64,000 nt of DNA, taken from positions 214,522 through 278,521 of the forward strand of contig CAJJDN010000065.1 in assembly GCA_905182985.1 (NCBI GenBank), given 5' to 3'. Each line of letters opens with the position of its first letter. Position 1 is the stretch's first letter. This DNA is from Paramecium sonneborni (Eukaryota > Ciliophora > Oligohymenophorea > Peniculida > Parameciidae). A program made the translations under genes and the position numbers. Shown one piece after another: positions 35,714-47,183 of this stretch. The notes under the pieces are model-generated. The model was not told the origin of the DNA. It worked only from the letters and a program-made list of their open reading frames with translations, and did not search any database.

Positions 35714-36181
35714 TCATAACAGATCAAGTTTTATTTTGAACATATTGATTTCTTTTTGTCTCTTTTCTATGACCTTATTTATTTTTTTGATCTTAGTTGA
35801 GCATAATTTTTGAGACTATTTTACTGCTCTTTTCATTTATTTTATAATATCAAACATCTTTATGCATATCTATTATTATGCACTTCCTTCTATACAAACA
35901 GTATTTGAAGTCTCAGAAAGACCTTAACTACTAGAAGTATCACTGTCATGATATTCTTCTTAATTATTTATGAAATGTTTGATAAGAGTAAAATATTCGA
36001 GATCTTTCTTTTATTCTAAGGTAAGCTCATAGTATTTTCTTAAGGTATTTAATTTAGACTCTGACATGGGTTTGATTTATTCAACTTTGTGAATATGATG
36101 ATTATTCATAAAATAAAATTATTTTTCCTTTCTTCTAACAATATTAACTTATGAACATATAAGAACTTTTTAGAATGTCAT
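35714..36181 (-). CDS. Small helical hypothetical protein
   Basis: 155 codons without intron. MTFQKVLICSQVNIVRRKEK start, then SESKLNTLRKYYELTLEQKK, an acidic Ser patch (HDSDTSSSQGLSETSN) and a basic helix at the end (KQMKRAVKQSQKLCSTKIKK). The true start may be the internal Met in KPMSESKLNTLRKYY. No known domain. Convergent with the preceding coiled-coil gene, 54 bases apart. Confidence 0.5.
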
Positions 36182-36802
36182 TCGAAAAAATTCTAAATTA
36201 TACATATTCAAATTTATCAAATTATATAAATTATGTTTATTATATCAGTTGATTTTCTAATAATGTCAAATTATCAAGCCATCTGAAGAACTAACTTATT
36301 TCTCTGTCAAGTATAATAATTTATTTTTATATATAATTTGGAACATACTATTTATTTTCTTATTTTGAATGCTAAATAAGCTAAATTCAATAATGAATGA
36401 TGCGAATCTATAAAGATTATCTTTTGCTGATTCAATTTTTTTTAATATGATTACATTGTATCTTTACTTAATTTATGAAAACTAAGAGCAAAAAATTTTA
36501 ATTTTACAATTCCATTAAAATATATTAATCATAATCTAATATATCAATAGATTTTTTGCTGTGTTTTCGTCTAAAGTGATTAGAAATACTTAATAATTAT
36601 TATTTTATCAAATCCCTACATTCCACCAAAATGCTATCTTAATAAGCAATTAAAAATATACTAATTTGATTTTTAATATTTTGAATTTATATATTCATAA
36701 ACATAAAAATTTAGAATGAAAATAAATTAGTAAAAATATATATAGATTATTTTATAATTTTATAATTCGATTAAATTCATTAATTTAATAAATTAATTGA
36801 AT
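36182..36802. other. AT-rich intergenic region
   Basis: No gene seen. The distal end adjoins the 5S rRNA terminator. Confidence 0.5.
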
Positions 36803-36808
36803 AAAAAA
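36803..36808 (-). terminator. Pol III T-run terminator of 5S rRNA
   Basis: On the minus strand the 5S sequence is followed by a run of six T (AAAAAA on +), the standard RNA polymerase III termination signal, one base beyond the mature 3' end. Confidence 0.8.
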
Positions 36809-36809
36809 G

Positions 36810-36928
36810 GGTTGTCAACACGAGGACTTCCCAAGCGGTCCCCCACCTTAGTACTAACCTCGCCTTAAGCCGCTTAACTTCGGAGTTCGAATGGGATCCG
36901 GTGCTTTAGGCTTAGTATGGCCGACAAC
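36810..36928 (-). rRNA. 5S ribosomal RNA
   Basis: 119 nt on the minus strand. Reading 5'->3' it begins GTTGTCGGCCATACTAAGCC and includes the universally conserved loops: CACCGGATCCCATTCGAACT (loop B/C), CCGAAGTTAAGC, TAGTACTAAGGTGGGGGACC (A-box/C-box region overlapping loop E) and a 3' arm GTTGACAACC that pairs with the 5' end. It is markedly GC-richer than all surroundings. Expected function is the 60S subunit central protuberance. A single copy lies here between protein genes rather than in a visible tandem array. Confidence 0.97.
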
Positions 36929-37602
36929 GATATATTATTATTGTTTTCGCTTTTAAATGTCTTTAATTAGGAAAACATAATTTAAATACTCAAATTAAAA
37001 ATTTTAATATTATTATATGAGAATGAGCATCAATAATAAAAGTTAACTAAAATTCAATTATTTATAATATATTAAATATCCAATAATCATTCAATCAATG
37101 ATTTATACAAAAAAATTAAAGGCTAAAATATTACAAAGAGATATTGGCCTAAATAAGTCCAATTTAGATCATCAATTAAAACCTCTTCCAACTCTAATTT
37201 TTAATAAATTAAATAAATTACTAATTATATATTATAATTGATTGTTTTATGATAATCCTATAGAGATTTAATATCCAACAATAAAGAACCAATTTTTAGG
37301 TCTACTTTCATTCATTTCTAAATCTTAATTTAACTGTATCCATTGGTTAATAATTGTTAATGGTTTCATTGAACGATGATTATTGAGATTTCCAAAACAT
37401 TACAAGATCTATGACTACACTTTCCAAAAAGGACGCTTTAATATAGCGTAGTTTATCATCGATATTAATATCTAAACAATTTTATTAAGGTTGATTCAGA
37501 TTGGCAGTAACTTTTTATTCTTAAATCCCTGTACTAAAGTTAATATAATTAGAATTAGCATAAAATTAATATAAAAATTCAAATTTTTAACATTATAGTT
37601 TA
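36929..37602. other. AT-rich spacer between 5S rRNA and the Cdc16-like gene
   Basis: No protein frame with coding character. It contains the upstream region of the 5S gene (minus) and of the plus-strand gene at 37603. A locally less AT-rich patch near 37380-37460 has no identified role. Confidence 0.45.
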
Positions 37603-39458
37603 ATGTCAATTCAAAAAAAGTCATCAAAAATAATCAGACAAGGAAATGAACCTTAGAAATACTAGAATATGTATTATGAAGTTCAACTTCCTTATTTTAA
37701 TCCTTCATCGAACTCAATATTTGCTAATCAATTATTAAATAATCCATCATTTATGAATATATATTAATTAGCAATAAGTAGCTATCTTTAAGGGTAATAT
37801 AAGTAAGCTATATTTTTTGCTGAGAAATTATTATGCTTAAATCAAGATTAAAATACTTAAGCATATTTGGTATTTATGCTTGGAATTGTAATATTATTTA
37901 CTATAATAATTTTAGTGTCATTTTGCAAATGCCGAATATTCAGGAGTATATAATTTGTTTTTAAAGTACAAATTAACATAAGGTGATTTCGGAGTCTTAG
38001 CAGCAAGAGCCCTATACGCCAATAAGTAATATGAATTGGGAATAGAGATATTACAAGATTAAATAACATCATAAAGTGATTGGATAAGAGGATAATGTTA
38101 TGAAGCATTAGAGAATAAATAATTAGCAGTTTCAAATTACTATGAGTGTTTATAAAAGACTCCAACAAATGTGAGAGTGTTTTAATAATTAGTAGATTCA
38201 TATTTAATTTCTTCAGATGAGAAGGAAAATCTGATACAATAAATATAATTAAATTCAGATGAAGCCTGGTTGAAAGATTATTATGTGAGCAAAACAATAA
38301 ATAGTGATATTGGGAATTAGAAAATGGCAGATCATTTATAGGAAGAGAAAAGGAAAATAGCTTAGCAATTATAGATTGTAGATAAAGTGGAAACTTAATA
38401 AATGAAACCATCACCTTTAAGAAGTCCCTATATAAGAAAGGAGGAAATTCCAATTCAAAATGATTTAGTTTATGTAGCTTTAGAAAAGAAGAATAATATT
38501 GATATATTGAATGTTAAAGCAAAGAAGGCATATTATAGTTATGATATTGCATCTGCATATGATTGGTCATTAAAAGCAATAAAATAAGATCCATTATATT
38601 TTGATGTGATTCCAACATATGTTTCATGTTTATTAGAATTAGAATAAATAGCAGAATTATATTATTGTGCTCATAATTTGATAGAAAACTATGCATCAAA
38701 TGCTTTGAGTTGGTTTGTAGTTGGAGTATACTATTTTTCAACAAAGAAATATGAGGTGGCAAGAAAATAATTTTAGAAATCTATACAATTAGATTAACAT
38801 CTCATATATAGCTGGATAGGGTTGGCTCATTCTTATGCTATTTAAGATGAATCTGATCAAGCAATGTCTATATATAGATCAATCACTCGTTAATTCCCTG
38901 GTTGTTATTAAGCTCATGTTTATATTGGGATGGAATATTTAAGGACAAATAATTTGTAGACAGCAATCTTGTCTTTATAATAGGCTAAGGATATCAATCC
39001 GACAGATCCTATGATATAAAATGAACTTGGAGTTATTGCTTATAAATAAAAGAAATATAATGAAGCCAAAGATGTATAATATAATTTAAATTTAGTATTT
39101 TTTAAATGCTTTAGTGTTCTGTCAAAATTCTAATCATAAGATTCGAGAATCAGCACTTTAGAATTTGGGACATACTTTTAGAAAATAAAGGGAATATAAA
39201 AATGCTATACTTATTTTCGAAAAGTGTATTTAGGTATTTAAATTTAATATTTTATAGTTAAACTCAGTATCTCCATAAATTTTCTTTGGATTGGCATTTT
39301 CATATCATTTGAGTGAGTTGCCAAATAGTCTTAGTAAGGCAATTCATTTTTATCATAAATCTTTGTCATTAAAATCAGACTAGACTTTTGTTTAGGATAT
39401 GTTAAGTAAAGCATTGTAAGAGGCTGCAGATATGGGATTGTCAGAATATGTAAATTGA
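37603..39458 (+). CDS. CDC16: Cdc16/APC6 TPR subunit of the anaphase-promoting complex
   Basis: 593 residues, introns of 28, 22 and 24 nt. The N-terminal TPRs include YQLAISSYLQGQYKQAIFFA and the intron-joined QAYLVFMLGICHFANAEYS; the C-terminal block is the strongest match to Cdc16: NALSWFVVGVYYFSTKKYEV, IYSWIGLAHSYAIQDESDQA, GCYQAHVYIGMEYLRTNNLQ and DPMIQNELGVIAYKQKKYNE, the canonical 34-residue TPR phase. APC6 forms a V-shaped dimer in the APC/C E3 ligase arc lamp that ubiquitinates cyclin B and securin. The linker around residues 240-280 is specific to this protein. Confidence 0.85.
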
Positions 39459-39518
39459 ATCTATATAGTAAAAATATATAATAAATTATATAAATTTAAA
39501 GATTTAAATCAATAAAAT

Positions 39519-41442
39519 ATGGGTGATAATCCAATGGATGTTTTTAAGGAGGAAATGGAAAATGAGGAAGTATATCTAAAAGTCAATGCAATGCATAGAA
39601 TTAGAGTAATTGCAACTCTTTTAGGAATAGATAAAATAAAGTCTGTACTTTTACCATATTTTGAAAGTAAATATATGATAATAAATTAAAAGCTTTAATG
39701 AAGAAAGAAGATGATGAAGTCTTATTTGCAATGGCAGAAGAATTAGGCTATATTGCGTATTTGAATAGGTTAATTTTAGTTAAATAATTCAATAATAATC
39801 AATATGTTTATTACCAATTTTGGAATAGTTGGCTGGATTTGATGAGACTGTTGTACGAGATTAAGCAGTCAAATCAATTATAATTGTGTGTGGCTATTTA
39901 GGAGATAATGAAATTTCTAATAATGTTGTTCCTATGGTAACAGTTTTTGTATATTGTTAGATTTTAAAATTAGCATCAAATGAAGCCAACTTTACTTGTA
40001 GAGTTTCAGCTGTAAATTTAATGTGTCCTATGTATGCAAGATCTGGAAATTAGAAAGAAAAATTGAGATAGTATTAATTATTAGATAAAATTTTTAAGAA
40101 AATTTAATGAATTATGTAGTGAAGAAACACCAATGGTTCGAAGAGCAGTTGCATCTAAAATTGGTGAGATTGCATAATTTATGGATAAGAATCATGTTAT
40201 TGAAGTTTTAATAGCTGTTTTGAAATAATTATGTTAAGATGAGTAGGATTAAGTTAGATTATTATGTATGGAAAGCATTATGAATATTGCTAAGATTCTA
40301 AATATTAATGAGAATAAAACAAATATCTTACCATTGATAATATCTTCAGCCGAAGATAAATCATGGAGAGTAAGATTAGCATTGTCAAAGATATTTGCAG
40401 AGGTACTAGTTTTAAGATTATTATATAGTTAGCAGAAGCAGTAGGCAAGGAGATTGCTGACTCTTCATTAATTTAGATATTTTCTAATTTATTAAAAGAT
40501 CCTGAAAGTGATGTTCGAGTAATAGCAGTTAAAAGTTTGGCTAAATTTATTAAGTATGTATCTCCAGAGAAACTTACCCTAATAATTCCTTTACTATAAT
40601 TATTAGCTAAAGATGCATTTGCATAAGTGAAATGTATGTATATAATGTTGATAATACTAAGAGAATGCTTGTTTAGTAATTGGATAGATAGCTACAATAC
40701 TACCTCGTGATAATAGTTAAAGCAAATTACAATCATATTTAATTGAATTAATGGGAGATGATAATCAAGATGTAAGAAAGAATGCAGCATAATCAGTTGG
40801 AGTATTCGCTGCTGCTCTTGGTCCTGATGCAATAGGATAATTTATACCTCATTTAAAAAAAAGTATGGAGGATCCAAAATGGAGAGTTAGAAAAGAAACA
40901 ATGTAAACTGTTATTCAATTAGCTTTGTATTTATAATTTATTATTTAAGAACAATTAAAAATATAGATGTCTTTTTAAAATAATTAGAACCTGTTTATGT
41001 TTTGTTTTTGAAGGATAGAGCTGCTGAAGTGAGAACAATAGGTTTATGTAGATTGAATGACTTAATTTAAACTTACAAAATTGATTGGGCATTGGGAAGC
41101 TTTTTTTCTAAATGTTTAGAAGTTCTTAATAAGGATACTGGATTCTTGTACAGAATAAATGCCTTATATGCAATCTAACATATTGGATAAGTGGCTGATG
41201 GACCAATGATTTAAGATAAATTATGGCCTATTGTTCATAAATGTTTAAAAGATAATGTTCCTAATATTAAATTTGTTAGTATTAGGGTGGCAAAATCATT
41301 ATCAAAAAGGATTGATCATCAAGGAACACTAAATCAAATAAAATAGTATACTTTTTCATATTAATATAGAGCAATAAATGAATTGATTGATGATAATGAT
41401 AGAGATGTTAAATTTTATGCCTAAGAAGCTTTACAATATTGA
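39519..41442 (+). CDS. PP2A scaffold subunit A (HEAT repeats)
   Basis: About 581-589 residues, matching the family's usual length; introns of 26, 23, 28, 26, 28, 23 and probably 24 nt. HEAT repeats run throughout: LAGFDETVVRDQAVKSIIIV corresponds to the EETVVRDKAVESL repeat of PR65, followed by NEANFTCRVSAVNLMCPMYA, ETPMVRRAVASKIGEIAQFM, EDKSWRVRLALSKIFAE, PESDVRVIAVKSLAKFIKY, NQDVRKNAAQSVGVFAAALG, DPKWRVRKETMQTVIQLAL and DRDVKFYAQEAL at the end. It holds the catalytic and regulatory B subunits of protein phosphatase 2A. The N terminus carries a short insertion around residue 75 where splice choice is least certain. Confidence 0.85.
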
Positions 41443-41500
41443 AGTTATACATAAATAATATAATTAATAAGTTTTTATACATTGTTTTAATATAATCAAC

Positions 41501-42280
41501 TCAATGAGTAGCTGATTAGTTATTTGGTGCTGTGAATGGTCTTCTTTATTCAAGAAAATCATCAAATTCTCCATCTGCACGTCTTTTCTATAAATACAAA
41601 ATCTATACCTATTATTAAGATTTGGTCTCTATTAGGCTGCTCTTAATTGTCTCATTACATTCATTACAATCTCTGCTGTTCTCTCTATACTTAATTACTT
41701 TCCTGCTCCTAATTTAGCCTTTTCATCCTTCACCAATTCACTTTTATATTTTATCATATATATAATACCTTATGTGATCAATTACTTAATCTTCAATAGC
41801 TTGACCTCCATTCTTTCTTTATTCATAAGCTTCTTATTGATTAGCTAAATATTAATTCCAAACTGTATATGTAAACAATTAATATGGATGAGAATTGTAA
41901 GATACTAATTCAAAGTCTCTATCAATTTAATCTACCATTCTTCTTTCACCACCATGTTTAATTTGAGTCACTTAACATTCAGCTATGTGTGGTACTATAA
42001 AAAATGTTCTCAAACCCATCTAAAATAATTCCTCTAATTCTTTGTTACCAAAGAAATACTATTTACAATGTCTTGAGATCTTTCTGTATGAATGATAAGC
42101 TATAAAATTTAAATTTATTTCATTACCTCTCAAAAATGAATTATGATCATAACGACATCTAATACCAATTGTGAATTCTGAACTTGATGGTCTAGGAGCA
42201 TTAAAATTTTTAGGATGCCAATTATTTTTCCATCCAGCTCTTGTCCAGAAAAATGACTTATTTCTAATCTTATAAACCAT
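41501..42280 (-). CDS. Hypothetical protein, well-folded N-terminal half
   Basis: 241 residues, two introns (28 and 26 nt). N-terminal 140 residues are rich in aromatic residues and balanced (KSFFWTRAGWKNNWHPKNF, SEFTIGIRCRYDHNSFLRGN, YHSYRKISRHCKQYFFGN), suggesting a folded domain; the following part is helical (YLANQQEAYEQRKNGGQAIE, LSIERTAEIVMNVMRQLRAA), ending with a Pro/Asn tail. I do not recognise the family. The paired aromatic/basic character would fit a conserved ciliary or mitochondrial protein, but that is only an impression. Confidence 0.65.
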
Positions 42281-42487
42281 AAATTTAATATCTTTTTTAT
42301 ATTAAAAACTTTCTAAATTAACCATTCAAATATACATGTTTCATTATTTATTCACTTCTTAATTCTTCTCCTAAATCTACTTCTATATTTTAATGTTATT
42401 TTATTATCTAATTTGCATGCTCATATTCTCCAAATTAAAATTATTATGTTGGAATTATATTTTAAGAAAATTAATTATTTTTTTATT

Positions 42488-43028
42488 ATGTTGTCTGAAT
42501 ATTGTTTAGAATTTGAAGATCATAATCGCTCTACTTTTACTTTGAGTAATTTAGAATTAAAAAGCCACTATGAAGAAAGTTATTCAAGAATTGACCAAGA
42601 GAATTAATAATTTACTTAAGTCTCAAAACAAACTTAAAAAGGAAATAACAAAAATCATTAAGAAGCAAAAAATGTCCCTAAAAATATGGGAGTATTAATC
42701 AAGAATTACTTTAGTAATTATAACTTTAATTTTAGTCAATAATTATAAAGATGTTGTTAGATAGAATATTACTATAAAAAAGTTCATTAGTAAAGTTAAT
42801 AATAAAAAGAATTATACTCGTAAAGATTTAAAGGTCCTTTTTTCAAATGAATAGGCAAGACTTTTATGCAAAGAATACCTTTCTAGTTTTTAAATTATTT
42901 AGGATATACTGATGTCTACTAAAATTGGAGATTCTGAAATTATCCTGAAATATGTTAAAAAATTATTCATTGGAACTCAAGATCCCTCTTCACTCTCCAG
43001 TCTAAAATATTCAAGCAAAGAATTATGA
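42488..43028 (+). CDS. Hypothetical basic protein, one intron
   Basis: 172 residues after a 22-nt intron (GTAATTATAACTTTAATTTTAG). Begins MLSEYCLEFEDHNRSTF, becomes Gln/Lys/Asn-rich (QVSKQTQKGNNKNHQEAKN) and then folded-looking, with RKDLKVLFSNEQARLLCKEY and IIQDILMSTKIGDSEIILKY. An in-frame Met exists further upstream at 42413; I prefer 42488 because the upstream extension is low-complexity hydrophobic. No family recognised. Confidence 0.5.
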
Positions 43029-43315
43029 TTTCTGTATTTTTTAATTATTGATACTTAAAATTTAGTAATTTTTATTAGATTTCCTTAATGTATAAAGTTT
43101 TAGATATTATCAATGGCTGGAACATTGTAATACCTTGTCATTTTGCAAAAATTCTCATAAATAAACAATTCTACTCTAAATTCTTCATAATCAAAATATG
43201 AAATTAAAGATAAGTCTAAAGTACACACTAAGTTAAGGAGACTTAGAATCGTAAAAAAAAGAGGTGGAAACTTTGGGTTTTTAATAAAACATATCTCTAG
43301 CACAAGAACTAACAA
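42977..43315 (-). CDS. Uncertain minus-strand frame
   Basis: A TGA-free frame of about 113 codons lacking an ATG at its 5' end; readable sequence FIKNPKFPPLFFTILSLLNL, then FDYEEFRVELFIYENFCKM and RYYNVPAIDNIQNFIHQGN looks protein-like. Its 3' end overlaps the plus-strand gene by about 50 bases unless a 23-nt intron (GTATCAATAATTAAAAAATACAG) shortens it. An upstream exon may supply the start. Could be a remnant. Confidence 0.3.
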
Positions 43316-43337
43316 AAATTAATATTTCTACAATATA

Positions 43338-43559
43338 ATGAGTATTTTTTAGGGTTGTCATGCTGATTGTCCATAATTAATCATAGGTTTAGACCATGTT
43401 TGGTTAAATTATTTGTTGCTCAGAAGAATTGTGTAGTTATTGTTAAATTACATCATGAAGGTTAATTTATAGATGAATGAAAATAAATAAAATTAAGAGG
43501 TTGTTTAGAAGTGTAAGTTAATTTATCTACAGGATGGTTTGGCAGTTCAAATTTTATGA
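43338..43559 (+). CDS. Short hypothetical open frame
   Basis: 73 codons, MSIFQGCHADCPQLIIGLDH..., without recognised domain; may contain an intron (candidate donor after CCACAATTAATCATAG-type sequence near 43390) or be a fragment. Listed because it is the only coding-like element between the previous gene and RPL31. Confidence 0.25.
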
Positions 43560-43617
43560 ATAAAATACATGATCATTTGCTTACTTTTTTAAAATTAATT
43601 TTTAAAGATTTTAATTA

Positions 43618-43998
43618 ATGGGAAAGAAAGAAAAGGGAAAGCCTAATCCTTTAGGTGAAGTAAGCAGGGACTATACAATAAATCTTCATAAAGCTGTTCA
43701 TAAGGAAACTTTTAAAAGAAAGGCACCTAGAGCAGTCAGTCATATTGTTAGATTTGGTAAAAAGTGAAAGGATTGTTTAGCTTAGAAAAATATGTTAACT
43801 GATGATGTTAGAGTCGATCCATAATTAAATGAAGCTATTTGGGCAAGAGGAATTCGTAATTTACCAAGAAGGATTAGGGTTAGATTACAAAGAAAGAAGA
43901 AGGAAGAAGATGATGGAAAAGGAAAGTATTACACTCTTGCATAATATGTTCCAGTTGATTCATTTGACAATCTTAAGACAGAAATTACAAAATAATGA
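43618..43998 (+). CDS. RPL31: Ribosomal protein eL31
   Basis: 118 residues, usual family length, one intron at 43757-43780 (24 nt). Start [20 protein letters not shown], then [20 protein letters not shown], the family's RKRAPRAVKEIRKFA motif, then [20 protein letters not shown] (standard ...D.RIDTRLNKAVWAKGIRNVP), [20 protein letters not shown] and [14 protein letters not shown]. Component of the 60S subunit near the exit tunnel. Without splicing the frame would hit TGA inside the intron, so a retained intron gives an early stop. Confidence 0.95.
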
Positions 43999-44049
43999 TG
44001 ATTAACATAAGTTTATTAAAATATTCAAATAAATTCATATCATAAATTT

Positions 44050-45631
44050 ATGTAATCCTGGTAAACTTGTGCATTATCTGGTGAATTGATAGAAACACCA
44101 GTAATATCTAAAGTGAGTGGACATATCTATGAAAAAAGATTGATTGAGAAGCATATCGAAAGTACAGGTACATGTCCAATAACAGGAAGACCTTTGAATA
44201 TAGATGATCTAATAGAAGTATAATTAAAATTTCAAATATAAAGGTTAAAGTAGCTAAAGTTTAAAAACCTAGACCAATTACAGCTACATCAATACCTTCA
44301 TTGCTTTCACTTTTGTAAAATGAATGGGATGCTTTATTATTAGAGCAATTTTAATTGAAACAACATTTGGAATAAGTAAGACATGAACTAACACATGCTC
44401 TATATTAACATGATGCTGCATGTCGTGTGATAGCAAAACTCATAAAAGAAAGAGATTAAGCTAGAATAGAATTAGCGCAATTACAACATAAATTAAATAA
44501 TAAAGTAGAAGTAGAAACTAATAATATTCCAGAAAAATTACCTACTAATTATATTTCTGAAATAGAATAAAATGCAATAAAATTAACAAGTCAAAGAAAA
44601 TTATTGAGAAAGCAATAATCTTACTTTGATTAATTTCCCAGTCCTTAAGTATTCTTAACATATATTTTAGATTTTGTCTAATTATGAAATTAAATAATAA
44701 TATACTTAGACATAGGGTAGTACTTCATTAGACATCTAATCAAATTATATGGTAGTAGGAGGTTAAACTGGTTTAGTTTCACTTTATCATTCTTAAGTTC
44801 TTGTTTATTAAAATCAATAAAATAATCAAAGAATTAATTCAATCAAGTTTTTCACAACAGATGAACACATAAGGTTTGTCTCATCAAATTCAGATGGAGA
44901 TTTAATTCTTTATTAATTCAACACAGAAACTATTTAAGGTGTTGTAACTTCCACTATAAAAGTTGGATAAAATATTACTAGTTTAGCAATACATCCACTT
45001 GGCTTCATTGCTATTCTGGTCACCTTTGAAGGATTACTATTATTTTATGATTTAAGATCTGGTTTATAAATAAGTAAAGTTACTGATTTTGAAGGTTAAT
45101 GTTAATTTACATCTATTGCTATTCATCCAGATGGATTATTAATAGCAATTGGTTAAGCAAATTCATTAATTAAAATTTGGAAAATAACATCTGGATAATT
45201 AGTAGCCTAATTTGAAGGATAAGAAGTATATCAATAGAATAAAAATCTTAGGGATCTATAAATTAGGTTACTTTCTCTGAAAATGGAGTTAATTTAGCAT
45301 CAGCCACTTAAACTGAAGTCTTTCAATGGGATCTAAGAAATCCTGGTTAATTTTAAAAATTGTTGGAATCATAAAAAATAAGTTATTATTCTATTATATT
45401 ATTTAGGTAGCATTTCTTATGATACTTCAGGTGCCTATTTAGCTGTAGGGGAAAATAAAAATATACATATGTTTGATATCAAAAAGTAATAAGAGTTTTT
45501 CAAATTCGAAAGTCATAGAGATATTGTGACTGCTATTAAGTAAGATTTTTATTTAACGTAGATTTGCTGAATTTAATAAAAATATATATAGTTGTAGTTT
45601 TGATAAATAAATCAACATCTATGGTAATTGA
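44050..45631 (+). CDS. PRP19: Prp19: U-box and WD40 pre-mRNA splicing E3 ligase
   Basis: 486 residues; introns of 26, 22, 26, 25 and 22 nt, exact multiple of three. N-terminal U-box: CALSGELIETPVISKVSGHI, YEKRLIEKHIESTGTCPITG, RPLNIDDLIE. Then the Prp19 coiled coil with the characteristic LQNEWDALLLEQFQLKQHLE and HALYQHDAACRVIAKLIKER (tetramerisation). The C-terminal half is a seven-bladed WD40 propeller (IAIHPDGLLIAIGQANSLIK, GAYLAVGENKNIHMFDIKKQ). Prp19 is the core of the NineTeen complex that activates the spliceosome. The final 25 codons are in a separate exon ending INIYGN. Confidence 0.93.
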
Positions 45632-46728
45632 AAAGAGTTTTTAATTATATAAATATTATATTATTAATTGTTAAATATTTTTCTTTAAATTTGAAAATCC
45701 TTTCTAAATCAAATTTCCTCTTATACTTTTGTTATAGCTAATTTACAATATCATAATCAAATTTGTATCTTAACATATGTTGCGTGAACTATTTTTAAAT
45801 ATTTTAAAGATAATTAACTCTTTAATTATTTTTTTTATGATTGCTCCCAATTATTTTAGATAATAATTATCAATAAATGATATGATTTTGATACATTAAA
45901 ATAAGATAGAAAGAATTAATTCTTTAATTTTAACATACAATATTGATGAATTTAAATAAATACATCATTAAATAGAAAATCAATTTGCTTGCTATTTTAA
46001 TAAATTTTAACAGCAAAAATATTATTTAAAATTAGAGAATGAAAATTTCTATAACACTCTACCTATTAAAGAGATAAATCTGAGTTTAATTTTCAATATA
46101 CTACGAAGACATGAGAGAATTTGAACTTTATTAATAAAATTTGATTTATTTTGAATGATTAATCAGAATATAATGATGAAAGAGTAGGATTTAAAATAAT
46201 GAAATTCAATTCAAATTTAGTGAATTATTGATTAAAAAAATAAAAAAAATTGTTTCTGTAATAATGTGCTGTCATGATTATGATATTTTTTAAGTTGTTT
46301 TTATAAGTTTAAAATTAAAAATAGAACATTTGTATTAAAATGTTTGAATATTTTAAAAAAATTTGAAATAATATTTCAATAAATTTTATTATTGTTTTGA
46401 TTTTGAATGAATCCTTTTTCAAAAATAAAAAAAATGCTGAATATTTTAATGAAACAATTTATATAATAATATTTATTAAGAATTTATCTTATTAAAAGGA
46501 CTTAATTTAATTAAATATGGATAGAAATATTTTGTGTTTTGTATAATAACATTCTACGTTGAATTTGAACAAAATATTCTGAATAGAATGATATTCATTA
46601 TCTTATAACTGTTTTAGTTAAAAAGAAAATGAAATATGATAATAATAGAGTTTGTATCCTTGAGAGATAATATAAAGAGTTGGAATGAATGATTATGTAT
46701 TTTTGTATATTTGTTTATTTATTTATAT
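45632..46728. other. AT-rich region with one gene fragment
   Basis: Mostly A/T spacer. Around 45950-46130 a plus-strand stretch reads EFKQIHHQIENQFACYFNKF, then KLENENFYNTLPIKEINLSL and NILRRHERI before TGA; it has no start codon and an upstream TGA pair, so it looks like a leftover exon of a lost gene. The rest holds nothing I can support. Confidence 0.45.
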
Positions 46729-47030
46729 TCATTGTTGAGTATTAAACTAAGAGAGAGGAGATTGTTGATTATTGAAGACAATTTTTGATTCAGCAGACTC
46801 TGAAGCAAATTCTCTAAAAATAAGATAAATTGTAATAATACCTGTCATATATATGCTTTTCTGAATCAGAGGAGATGCTACTCTTAATATCAGAACAACT
46901 TTCTGATGAATAATACTCATTTTAAATTTCTATAATATTAACGTTGAATAGTACATTCACACTTTTTAATAGCTTTGGCAAAAATCACTGAGCGAAGACT
47001 ATCATAGCCGAATGATGAATGAAGAGACAT
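46729..47030 (-). CDS. Small acidic Ser-rich protein
   Basis: 82 residues with two introns (25 and 28 nt). Starts MSLHSSFGYDSLRSVIFAKA, then IQNEYYSSESCSDIKSSISS, DSEKHIYDREFASESAESK and a Gln/Ser tail. Highly acidic with many Ser, probably disordered and a likely phosphorylation substrate. No family recognised. Divergent from the membrane-protein gene at 47184. Confidence 0.5.
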
Positions 47031-47183
47031 TTTATGTTTTTACAATTGTATTAGAAAATATTTAATGGATTTCGTTTTTAACTACATTGGTTTTAAGTTA
47101 ATTAATACGAAGTAAGAATAGCATCATAATTATTATGTGATCAAATAAATTCATTAATATAAAATATTTTTTACAGTTAAAGA

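Noticed and set aside
37857..38762. Minus-strand open frames opposite the Cdc16-like gene
   Set aside because: Low-complexity Leu/Asn/Ile/His composition typical of antisense shadows of Glu/Gln/Ala/Tyr-rich TPRs.
42413..42487. Upstream in-frame extension of the 42488 gene
   Set aside because: Low-complexity hydrophobic residues without similarity to the rest; 42488 is the more plausible start.
46261..46300. Short GC-richer patch considered as a tRNA or small RNA
   Set aside because: No cloverleaf, A-box or B-box could be folded.
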